Below are positions 32,967-42,942 of a stretch of 64,000 nt of DNA, in pieces. The stretch is from assembly GCA_012845835.1 (NCBI GenBank), contig JABAKD010000024.1, forward strand, positions 62,699-126,698. Direction: 5' to 3'. The position numbers were made by a program, and so were the translations under genes. Origin of the DNA: Undaria pinnatifida (Eukaryota > Sar > Phaeophyceae > Laminariales > Alariaceae). Below the pieces are notes generated by a model that saw only the letters and a list, made by a program, of their open reading frames with translations, did no database searches and was not told the origin of the DNA. Every line of letters starts with the position of its first letter. Within the stretch, counting starts at the first letter, position 1.

Positions 32967-35900
32967 AGTAATAATACTGGGTAAGTACTATCCTCTGAGC
33001 TGCTCAGTTAAAACAAATGTATTGTATATCCCATCATACGGCACGACCACTTATTTGACCAACCTGTTTTCGACTAGTAACAACTTGCTGCGACGAAAAT
33101 TGAAAGCCAAGACCACCATATATATGCAGTCAGTCGTGATCAACTGGGGTGAGCGAAAAAGCACATTTTTGCCAGTTTTTTAGTTCTTTTTTGTTCGAGT
33201 ACTCAGCAATCACGTAAGTTACTTCGTACATACATGGCAAACATAAGCTACTTAATAATTATCCCAAAACCTTGCATATCACGCTAACTTAATTAGTTGT
33301 TCAGTGAAAAACCAAGCGCGCACAAGGAAAGTTACCCGGCACACCATGCCAGGATATTTGTGTTGCGAGAACGACTCAATAGGACATTTATTTGAGTTTC
33401 GTAGTCTATGGACAGGCGGTTTACGAGGATACGAAACAGTCAGTAAAGTTAAAGGTAGCTTCGACGCCTGTGCTGTGAGAGACGAAATCACCGTATTTTG
33501 CGGTAGTATGTACCCCAGCCTCTGCTCAGCGCTAGCTACTGCATGATCTACTGCTACAGCGCTGCCGAGTTTCTCGATAGGTCGTGAGCCAACGTGGTAG
33601 TGTTTAATTCAGAGTCAAACACGTTCGCCTCTGCAGCGTCACGAAACCAATCCTAGTTGGAGGAGATGGCGCGCGCTGCCATCCTACGCATTGCTGGCGG
33701 CGAATCTGCATTCGTTTTGGTGGTGGTGCAGACAAACTTTTTTCGCCCCCCGGTGCTCTGTTCCCTGACCATAACCCAGTGCAGTTTGTTGCTCAGGGTT
33801 GGGAGCTATGTTGAAGCCCTCCCCCTGAGCCAGCAGGTCCTGGGTTGCCTTCGCCGTCCACGCCTCAGTTGCGGCGAAACGTAGGAGGCCGAGCAACAAC
33901 ATCCCTGATCGTTTAATGTTTTCTTTTTTTATTTTCCGAAACTCGCTATTATTTCCCGGTATACGTTTTTCAATCGTATTCATTGCCTCAGGCATTGCAT
34001 GGCTGAACTACCTCTTTGGATCCTATTACATTGATGAACCATATCAACTAACAACCTAAATACGAGCGGCCGGTGTTATCACGCAAAATATTATTATCGA
34101 CAGTAACTCTATTCTATGTCGAACTCACAGCAGACGTCGCTGTAGTAAGCTTGTAAAATACATACCATAATAACCTCTTATATATGGGATGGGGCGTGGC
34201 GTGTATCAGCTATTAGCTGGTGTACGCTAGTGGGCTCGCTTCCGAATGTATGACCCGATGAAGACACAGCCTGTATCATTTGAGGCAAACGAAGGCCACG
34301 GCCATGTAAGCCTGTAAGAGAAGAGCTCTACGTACAGAAGAGAACATGATGATGTTGGTCGGCGACCCTAAGCCGATATGTTGATTATTCGACATGCTTT
34401 GCTCAGCAGATGAAAGCTGATGGTGAGCAAGGCTCAGATGTACATATCTGAGGTGTAGATGTGAAGTGACCAAGTGAATGGCGTGCGCGTGGTGCGCTGC
34501 TCATAGCTCAAAGACGTTGATACCGTCAGCATCCGGTACGAACACAAACAAAAACAAAGCTATGACCCCATGAAAGTAAAATACCCATAGTACGAGATCC
34601 TACAGCCTCGTATCTCAGGGTATGTGATTTTGACTCTACCTATAATAATAGCCCATCTTCTTACTTCAGCAACAGCTGGTACCTTAGACTATTAATAGAT
34701 ATCTTGCTACCGGTTCCAAAAGGATACCGAGGACTGTCCCTCTCAACGTGTACGAGTACGTATTACATGCTGTACCAGGTATACGATTTGCCTGAAAGCT
34801 GCTGTGTATCATGTATCAAAGATATTGCTGCTGAGACTTGTGGTCGCTACGTACTGCATCGATAAACGACAAGTATTAATACTAGACTGAAAACTGTCTG
34901 TCGTACTAGCAACTTGCCTTGTATACCAGATGCCATATCTAATACATACCACAAAGCAGTAGTAGCTGAAATGTGTACTTCCGTCTCGAAGGTTACGACC
35001 ACAGAGCTCATCTCTCTTGGAGGTTTCGGCACGGACACTGAGTTTGTGCCGGATGTGGACGGATGAAAAGAACAACACAACCACAAACACGGGGTGGGGT
35101 GGGGCGTCAGAGACCCGGATCATCGCTTACCCTCGGTATACGTACCTGGTATAGTCTAATAGGACAAATATTGACTACTCATATAGACTACCAGGTATGC
35201 CTGATAATACGCCGCAGAAAACGTTGGGTCTGCGTTTTGTCTGATCGTCGTAAGCTGTACCTTAACTAATCTCACGCTATGTCGAGCAGCGTTTATGTCG
35301 TCCGGATCTGGACATTATTTACCAGGTTGTTTGTCTCCGCTTCGCACCAAGCAGCAGAACGAGTGAGTTCGAATTCATTACCACACCTACCTCACGCGAA
35401 AGAAATTAAACCAAGCGACAGCAGCAGCAGTACCATGGCAGCAGCGACAAACATGTGATCAAGGCGCAGGCCGACTTCCAAGCGGGTAAGGTTTCTGTTT
35501 GGTGGCCAGTATACCGATTGCCGGTTGTTCGACTAAACGAGGGACCACCGGACAGAGAGAGGGCAAACACAAAGTACGACGCAGTACAGCAAAGAGGAAA
35601 CTATAACTAGGTTTACGGCAACAAATATGGGACCCCGTAGCTTCTATTCTAAATCCAAGTAATGCTCCGGAACGAGCCAGACAAGCCTCATACTTGCGGA
35701 TGGACTGGTATACGGTATGTATTGCGAAAAAAATACACGGCCCAGTATTAATTCATGATGGGTCTGTGAAGGCTCGCTCTACCGATTTTTGGTAGATTCA
35801 CAACCATATCACGGGTGTTTTCCACGGACTGTTCGCACGGTTTGTACTAAGCATAGTGTAGTCTAGCACATAAGAAACAAATAAATGAAGAAAGCTGTGA

Positions 35901-37150
35901 GATTGGGGACTTGATTTGTTCGAAACTTGTATTTGCAAGCTGTTTGTGTTTCCATCTCGCTTAGGGTTAGTCTCGGAGTGGCTCTTCTCGGTGGTAGCTG
36001 GTAACAGCGGTCAAATCGTGATTTCCTTTGAGACTCGCTCAACTCTGGTTTACGCTATGCAAAGCGACAGGCAAGCTCGGCCATATCAGCCTTCTATGTA
36101 CGGTAGGTAGTGTGTGCACACGAAGAGCATAGAAAAGAAAATGCGTAATCGCGCTGCGGGCTCGTCGTGTAAACCCTCTGATGCACTTCGGAAATGCTCC
36201 CTGCACCATCAGACACCGGATCCTACTCCACCAGACTGAGATTTGTTTCGTTCGGCCGATGCTGTAACCCTGTCATAATGCACTTTCGACGTTTCCCCCT
36301 CTGAAGTCGAAAAGGGGCTAACAATAACACTGTGGAGAAGACACACACACAAACGATACTCACTGTACCTCGACGGCAGGCGTGGCAACTCGCACCGCCC
36401 GGATGTACGTGCGCAGGATATTGGTGCGGTGACGGATATCTTCTGGGCTGGACCAAATGTTGCCTGTCCTTGTGCACTCGTCTACGTGGCTTGGGGTCGC
36501 ACAGTTTTGTGAATGACCAGATGGGGGTCGTTGGGTAGGTGTTGGGTAGGAGGGATAAACCAGATAGCTCTTCGCGTTTCCCGCCCCCGGATATCATCGA
36601 CAACAGAGAACGCCATTTTCGCAGTATTTTTTGCAGTGTGTGTTCTTGACGTTAACTGATGTTTTCACCCATCTTCATCCTGTACAAAACAATGTTTCTG
36701 CGTCTGCCGATGCCAAGCAGAATCAAAGGCATCCTAATGAAAGAATTCCGAGTCAAACAAATAAATGGCAATCGACATCACATCTTATATAGTATACAGG
36801 CGTAACCAATATGGGAATATCGGTGACCCTTGGTCCTGGTTATGCATGTACTTCGACATATGGTGCTAGTACTTTACTACGCCAGTCACTCGCGATATTG
36901 GAATTGCAACGCGACCGTGTTGGTAACATGGATAGGTTACGACACCAGACAGACGGTATATATTGCCCACTGTTAAGCCTCGTGACACGTGGCTACTGGA
37001 ATGATTTTCGGGATACGCGAGAGTGCACGGAGATCTGAACGCCAGACAACACACTACTAGTCTACCCCCTCCTCGTATACTGGAGGCAAAATAAAACGAA
37101 GTTATTTTTGTCGGCGTTTTTTTTGTTTGTATCACAGGCCTGCAGACGCT
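32967..37150. other. Gene-poor interval, no gene recognised
   Basis: Two minus-strand stretches look mildly coding-like but have no recognised family. 33884-33684 reads ATEAWTAKATQDLLAQGEGF and continues for about 65 codons. 36520-36370 has a frame containing EDIRHRTNILRTYIRAVRVA before a GTGAGT donor. A partial terminal-module relative (GTCGAACTCACAGCAGACGT) lies near 34120. The rest shows scattered GGTACCAGGTA motifs only. Confidence 0.35.
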
Positions 37151-37359
37151 TCTCTAGTACGTACTACTACGTTTATCTATCGTCTGCTAAACAATATGCT
37201 GGTTGGCTTTCAACGTTCTGGTTTGTTTTTCGTATTTATGCGTAATGCCGAATAGAACACCAAGGCTACTGTAGGGGGGTACCGCCTTTTTTCGCCACCG
37301 ACTCGCACGAGTTACTCTGTACCTCACTGACGAAACGTCTTTCGACTTTATGCATGGTG

Positions 37360-37430
37360 CAGCGTGGCGAATTTTATAAAACCAATTAAGGCCGTCAGCC
37401 GTGAGTTCGACGAATTTCGGGTCAATCAAG
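37360..37430 (-). repeat. Terminal module, subfamily 2, minus copy
   Basis: The reverse complement reads TTGACCCGAAATTCGTCGAA then CTCACGGCTGACGGCC and ends in TTTTATAAAAT. It matches the copies at 24960 and 57170 but lacks the ATG, which falls in a diverged stretch. Confidence 0.7.
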
Positions 37431-37624
37431 GGCGTACATTTTTTTTTTTGGACACCTACGTTCCAAAACTTTTTTTCGCCCCGCCAGAGGAGGGAGGGGG
37501 GGTACGAAGATCCCATCCCCCCCCATTATGCCACATAATTTCGAACGCAAACAACCCCCATTCTAAATCCTATATACTAAAGGGTACTGAAGCACAGACA
37601 CGCACCCCCCTAGTCACGCAGCAG

Positions 37625-37895
37625 CAGCCTTCGTACCAGCTACGCACAGCGCAGAGCAACGGAGAAAAAGGGAGAGAGCAAGAGAGAGTGGTCACAATGA
37701 GCATAGCCTCCACGGTGAAGGGACCCCTGCTACAACCCTCCTTCGACAAGACCGCTTGGTTACAAAGCGTCTGAGGAAAGCCAGCCGATGGCGAGGACGT
37801 CATCTGCTGCTGCGGGGCCAACTTCGGTGACGGTTCAGGAATGGACGAGGGCCAGGCCATTGAGCATGAGTGCTCGGCACAGCACAGAGAGTGAT
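37625..37895 (+). CDS. Weak ORFs with a Cys/Gly segment, unrecognised
   Basis: A plus-strand frame ends with MSIASTVKGPLLQPSFDKTA and a stop. The same frame then continues past the stop with GKPADGEDVICCCGANFGDG and ends after ECSAQHRE. The Cys/Gly pattern is faintly like the start of a PHD-type finger, but half of the required ligands are missing. Antisense frames are as long, so this could be chance. Confidence 0.15.
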
Positions 37896-38419
37896 TGGAA
37901 TGGCATGGGGGCTGTAGTGTGATATTGGAGCGTTTCGTGTACCTCGCAGCAGCAGCAGCGGCAAGCACTGGAAAGACAAAACTCTGGTTTATCATATGTA
38001 AAAGTGCTCACCATCGAGCAGTGTGTGTGTCGTGCTACCTCCTCCCCAATAACTGACAACATCAGCAGTAGCAGAAGCCTAGCCTTGGCAGCAGCAGCAG
38101 CAGCAGAGCAGCAATACCAGAAGCCGTATCCGCATGATCAAAATCGACAAAGAAAACGCGCGCGAAATGCAGACCAACCAAGTTACTCCGCCTCGCTGTT
38201 GGTCCCTGCACGCTTTTCGTATGCGAGCAGAGCACTTTTGCCTATCGGAAAAATCGCCGCGAAGACCAGCAGCGGCGACTGGGTGTGAAAAAAGTGCAAG
38301 CGCGATTTCGGACGCAATATAGAGCAACTGAGCCTGACCCACGTGGAGACTCACGAACAGTCGCTTCAACACAAGTGAGGACTTGTACGGATACTCGTAG
38401 CAGTTGTTGCATTCCCTAG

Positions 38420-38510
38420 CACAAGCAGTTTCGATAAAAATTGAAAAACCTCAGCTGTGAGTACGACCGATTGAATGATTGAAACTCAACTTTGCAAGCT
38501 GCGTGGTATA
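38420..38510 (-). repeat. Terminal module, diverged minus copy
   Basis: The reverse complement contains CACGCAGCTTGCAAAGTTGA, GTTTCAATCATTC and TACTCACAGCTGAGGTTTTT. It keeps the order of the module, but ATG has become TTG and the frame is lost. Confidence 0.6.
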
Positions 38511-38732
38511 TCAGATCTATATTTCATTTATTAAATGGTGTTTGTGAATTATACCTGATGTTGATACATTGCTTCAATTTTTTCACGGGAGGTCGTTCGC
38601 GCGTGTTCAGCAGTTTGGGAACTGCCACGCTGGACGTATTTTAGTCGTGCAAAGTGTGAGTCTGCAGGCCTTGTCGATGTGTGTATGCGAAAAGCAGGAG
38701 AAAATTCGTAATTTCTTTCCACGGCTGATCAA

Positions 38733-39400
38733 TTGCTATTGCTCATGTCGCAAGTTGCATGTCGATCAACGTGTGTCGACAGGGGTGCTGGTGCCGCGGC
38801 GGCGGTGGGGAGCGGGCGCACATTGCTGGGTTTTTTCAAACCGAAGAGCGCCACGGACGGCGCGAAGGAGTCGGCGGTGTTGATGGACAGTAGTAGCGAC
38901 GGGGGCGCAAGCGGTGACGCTTACGTGGTGGCGACGGGAGTTGTGAGCAGGGGTGAGGGTGGTGCGGGCGCGGGCAGTGACGCCGACGTGGTTGTGACCG
39001 GAGCTGTGAGCAAGGGTGAAGGGTGGTGCGGGCACGGGCAATGCTGTGGATGATGTCTTATCCGACGCTGCAGACGGGAGTAGTCCCGCCGATATGACGC
39101 TTGTCCACGCTCCCATCTACTGCGCGGGATTATGCTCGGCTGTCCGGGAACCTGTTCTCCAACACTACCCATCAACTCTCCATGGTATTGGCAACCAGGA
39201 GGTGTCGTGGGAGGTTCGGATAAACCTGTGTCGCGTGTCTCTTCACGCGGTGCCAACTGCCTCCCCCAGTATTCTGAGCCCAGGCTGTGCGGGAACGGTG
39301 GAACAACCAGGAGGCACGTGCGCGCCGTGTTTGGACATCAAGGGCACCAAGGCTTACAGGGTTTCGTGCCCAAGCGCGGCGCTTGCCCACCATTGATTAT
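38733..39400 (+). pseudogene. Decayed transposon-like protein fragment with Cys/His cluster
   Basis: One frame (38733-39020) reads LLGFFKPKSATDGAKESAVL followed by a Ser/Asp/Gly-rich region with two GGAGAGSDADVVVTG-like repeats. After a shift near 39020 a second frame continues DADGSSPADMTLVHAPIYCA-type sequence with EPVLQHYPSTLHGIG, VSWEVRINLCRVSLHAV and CAGTVEQPGGTCAPCLDIKG. The H..C.G..C..C arrangement is typical of zinc-binding segments near the start of transposon-encoded proteins. Another shift near 39365 moves coding-like sequence to VPKRGACPP. No catalytic domain is present and the family is not named. Confidence 0.45.
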
Positions 39401-39596
39401 TTTTGACTACATTGACCACCTTGCATTGACGCAAAGATTTACATATCTAAACAACCTAAAGTACAGCTTGACATCCCTCGCTTTTTGTTGACGCAAAAGT
39501 GTGCACTAAACCATCCACAGGGGCACAGCCAAGGAACGAACCACCAAGCGAGGAAACAAAGAAAAAAAAAAATGAAAAATTGTTTTTCGGGCCTCG

Positions 39597-39618
39597 GGGG
39601 GGGGGGGGGGGGGGGGAG
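39597..39618. repeat. Poly-G tract
   Basis: A run of about 20 G, interrupted once by A, follows an A-rich run. Confidence 0.95.
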
Positions 39619-39721
39619 GGGGTCGTACGTGTGCGGGATGACTTTCCTTGTGCGCCTCGGGTCAATGCTCAGCTTTGCAAGCAGCGTTGTTGGTACTTGT
39701 GATATACTACTATGTGAGTGA

Positions 39722-39884
39722 GTTATTTACATTTTAATGGGAGGAGTTCTTTTCTTTAGCTTTTTATAAAACATCCCGGTACCAGGTATATCATAAAAAT
39801 TAAAATACACTCCAGCTGTGAGATCGAATACTTTGTCGAAACTCATCCTTGCAAGCTGTGTGTGATACACCGATCGCGCGTATA
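39722..39884 (-). repeat. Terminal module, subfamily 1, left of the LTR retrotransposon
   Basis: The reverse complement reads GATCGGTGTATCACACACAG, then CTTGCAAGGATGAGTTTCGA, giving the frame M-S-F-D-K-V-F-D-L-T-A-G-V-Y-F-N-F-Y-D-I-P. The same 160-bp arrangement, including ATGGGAG..CTTTTCTTT and GGTACCAGGTATATC, occurs at 51375-51515 on the other side of the retrotransposon. This copy stops abruptly at the LTR boundary. Confidence 0.8.
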
Positions 39885-40325
39885 TGTAACGAACGGATAA
39901 AGAGCTATTTTAGTCACACGTACCCAAGTCTCCAATCCCTTGTCCCAACTCTCTCACCGCTTCTAGCTCGTTTCCTCCGTGTCTACCTTCAGGCTGATCC
40001 CTCCTGTCTGCTTCTTGCAACACCTGCCTGCAAACACCAGTCTCGTGCCACGCAGTCCTCTTCCAAGCGCTCGTACAATATAACAGATCTCCGGATGAAA
40101 CCTCCAACAATGCCTCACGGTAACGATAGCTGTACTCAAGCTCGGTTCGCAGTCACTCACACTCGTTTCAGATCAAGTTCAGGTTCCTTTTTCCCTCGTT
40201 TGGTTTTGTGTGTTTTTGGACTGAGGCCGTGAGCAGCACGCTTTCTAGACTGATCGGCGTTATACAGACCTAGGAAGCATTCCGCCACGGGATTTCATGT
40301 GACGTCATGTCAATCCGCCGCAACA
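39885..40325 (-). repeat. 3' LTR of the Ty3/gypsy element
   Basis: Same length as the 5' LTR (441 bp). It is directly preceded on the minus strand by the purine tract TGGGGGGA (40326-40333). Confidence 0.95.
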
Positions 40326-40333
40326 TCCCCCCA
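40326..40333 (-). other. Polypurine tract
   Basis: TGGGGGGA on the minus strand, immediately upstream of the 3' LTR, is the expected primer for plus-strand DNA synthesis. Confidence 0.7.
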
Positions 40334-40710
40334 GCACGGCTCCTCAGGAATACCGTGCTAACCGGGCTGCGGATACACTGGAGTAAGAGTGAGGGCCTTT
40401 TCCCACACTTAGTCGTGTTTCGATTACCCTAAGGCTCGAATGAGTGGCGTCTAACATTTTCATGGATAGGCGTCTCTCAGGGGGTAGGGACCCTGGGCCT
40501 CGCGCTTTTTTTTTCGCATTAGGTCCCAGATCGGTACTGCTGGACTTGCTAGTATTTCTCATCAAGCGCACCAGCTGAAAGCCTCTTATCCACCGCTTCC
40601 CGGCTTTTCCCAATAACCCGGGTAGGCCGAGGCCTTGATCCTCCTCGCTGGTCGATCTCCGGCCAACGTTTTCTCCCTTTCTCCATCAGCCTCCACTTCA
40701 CGTTCCACGT

Positions 40711-41457
40711 TTACGGGGAACCGGATTGTGAGTTTCCGTTCCTCCTACCTTTCAGGATTCCACGTTCGTTGAGCTCCTCCCAATCTCCGTCTGCATACCG
40801 AACTCGCCAGTACGGTGACTTGTAGTCGAAGACCTTTGAAAGGTGACGCTTCTTGTTTCCTTCAGCGTCCGCGAATTCCCTCCAGATCACGGTCCCCACG
40901 GGGTGTTGTTTCAACGCTTGTTCGCGGTCGATCCCATCTCTTTTCTTCCGCGTTAGCGTCGAAGTTGGTCTTGCCCGGCACTCCGCTCCGTGATACGTTT
41001 CCCGCAGCGCATGGAAAACGTCCAGCTGTAAAGGGTTAAAGCTGTCTCGTGCCTCCTCTTCGGACAGCCACTGCGACTCTGTGCCATCCACGAATCGTCC
41101 CTTGTGTCGCCACTTCCAAGCGTTGCTTTGACCCATCACAGCGTTTCTGTCTATTAGGGTATACATAGGCGACGCTACAATCGACGGCTCCGCCAGTCCG
41201 AAGTCAACTCCCCATGCCAGGTGAGCAAATTCGTTTCCGAAGTCGTGACGGAGGTCGTCCGGACGTAAGTGGAACATATTGATATTCGATGCTGACGCCC
41301 GTCGTCGGCGAATCCCTGGTCCATTCATCGTGACAATGTAGCTGAGTCCTGGCAAGACAACTTCAGTCACCTCCCAAGGTCCGGCCCAGTGCTCGTGGGG
41401 TAGTTTATGATGTATCCCTTCCCGTGCCATCACAGACTCCGCCTCCTTCACCAGCAC
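40711..41457 (-). CDS. Integrase C-terminal domain with chromo/Tudor-like tail
   Basis: A 248-codon frame. GPWEVTEVVLPGLSYIV is the SH3-like GPF..V motif of Ty3/gypsy integrases. After a 120-residue linker the last 35 residues (HLSKVFDYKSPYWRVRYADG, then DWEELNERGI) form a short aromatic-acidic barrel-like segment of the kind that guides chromatin targeting. The function is inferred from position. The frame is intact, but the core upstream is dead. Confidence 0.7.
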   Translation of the reverse strand: MLVKEAESVMAREGIHHKLPHEHWAGPWEVTEVVLPGLSYIVTMNGPGIRRRRASASNINMFHLRPDDLRHDFGNEFAHLAWGVDFGLAEPSIVASPMYTLIDRNAVMGQSNAWKWRHKGRFVDGTESQWLSEEEARDSFNPLQLDVFHALRETYHGAECRARPTSTLTRKKRDGIDREQALKQHPVGTVIWREFADAEGNKKRHLSKVFDYKSPYWRVRYADGDWEELNERGILKGRRNGNSQSGSP

Positions 41458-41543
41458 CTTATCTCCGACAACAACACGGGTTCCTACCGAGGTCCGACCG
41501 ATTCAGCATTCCGACACTCACGACGTTTCTGCCTGTCTTCATG

Positions 41544-42388
41544 TTATTTCGATAGAGCCGTCCGTACATCCCGTACCTCCTTGTACGCTTGATATTTGTC
41601 GGCTACGTAACTGTGCATCCCGCCTCTGAAATCACCACCATCTATCTCAGGGTGCGTAGCATCAAGTTGCGTGCGTGCATCACGACCGAAGAACAGACGG
41701 AAGGGAGTTGGCTTCCCCGGCAGGCGCATGTCCGGCGTGGTGCGATGGATCCACAGTGCCGGTTGTACGTATTCGTCCCATCTGCGAGGCCAGGTCTTGC
41801 ACAGTTCTCCTAGTGCTTCGTGTAGCCACCCCCCACCGTCCCCTGTGCACGCGGATGATCGGCAGGCCCATAGGCGATGGTCACGTTCAACCACTTACAT
41901 AAGTGTTGCATCACCTCTGCCGTGAACTCGGATCCCGGATCACTGCGAACATACAGCGGTAACCAAAAAAAAAGCATCACTTCGAGCAGTTTCCTCGCTA
42001 CTCCGATTGCTTTTTTCGTAGGCAGTGGAAAGGCGAACAAGAACTTGCTGGCTTTGTCGACTGCTACCAGTAGAACTTTGTTGCCTGCGTCTGACTTCAC
42101 CTCCATGTCCTGGATGTCGACTTCGAGTAATTCCCCGGGTCGTAGAAACCTCGACGGTAGCATGGCAACCCGTTGACTCGCTGACCGCTTGCGACGTCTG
42201 CACCCACACGAGAGGGCGTAGTCTCTAACGTCCTTGATGAGGGTGGGCCAGCAGTACCGATGACTAATCAAGGCTGTAGTTCTCGCCGTCCCCGGATGCC
42301 CATAGATGCTGCGCGCCAGCGCTATAACCCCTGAACGAGAGATCGGGGAACTGCAAGTCGTGGGATCTTTCCCCGAGGTGCTACCCAC
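41544..42388 (-). pseudogene. Integrase core, catalytic residue lost
   Basis: The zinc-binding part is SIYGHPGTARTTALISHRYC followed by WPTLIKDVRDYALSCGC. The catalytic core shows LLEVDIQDMEV (first Asp) and VRSDPGSEFTAEVMQHL (second Asp). The third motif, normally a conserved Gly-x-Val-Glu, reads GTVGG near 41830 with a frameshift at the same place, so the glutamate is gone. The frame resumes at LHEALGELCKTWPRRWDEYV and continues with WIHRTTPDMRLPGKPTPFRL, the usual P-x-x-L-x-x-G block. Confidence 0.85.
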
Positions 42389-42846
42389 AAGAGGCCGTTA
42401 TCATCCATCCCATATTCGCCACCTCCTGATCCTCGGTTTCCCGCTTCCTGGAGTTCTTTCCCAATCTTGCCAAGTACCATATCTTCGCACTGCCTCTGTG
42501 TCAGCTGTGGCAAATCCTGGAGAATAGCTGTTACCCTTTCCAACATGGATGGCTCTGACCGCTGGGGTCCCTCGGCCTCTTTCCCTGATCCGCTTGAACG
42601 GCTGCTGGTGTCCTTTGGTGACTCCTCCAACGGATCACGTTGCCGTTTCGGTCTCGGGATGGGCTTTCTCTGTCCCCTGCGTTTGCGTGGGCGATCAACT
42701 TCCATTGGTAGTTCAGTAGTAGTAACCGTTTGCGCCGTTGCATTCTCCATCTCCTCCTCCTCAGGTAACGGCGGTTCTGCCTCCCATACAACCTCCGGTT
42801 CCTGGAAAGTGGCCTTTGCCTGCGATCTCGTGACCGCTCTTGTCAC
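42322..42846 (-). pseudogene. Linker between RNase H and integrase
   Basis: A 174-codon frame rich in Glu/Pro/Lys/Arg with nuclear-localisation-like clusters (RPRKRRGQRKPIPRPKRQRD). It ends DDNGLLWVAPRGKIPRLAVP, the typical segment just ahead of the integrase zinc-binding domain in Ty3/gypsy elements. A shift near 42860 separates it from RNase H. Confidence 0.6.
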
Positions 42847-42942
42847 CTCATAGGCTTTTGATGGTGCGAGTTAATTTTCAAGCCTCCTGCAGGCGTCACC
42901 GACCACCACGTCTGGTTTCACCTCTCTCAACATGGTTAGGCA

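Noticed and set aside
41675-42250. Plus-strand ORFs within the integrase region
   Set aside because: They are antisense shadows of the minus-strand integrase, which carries the D-D motif blocks.
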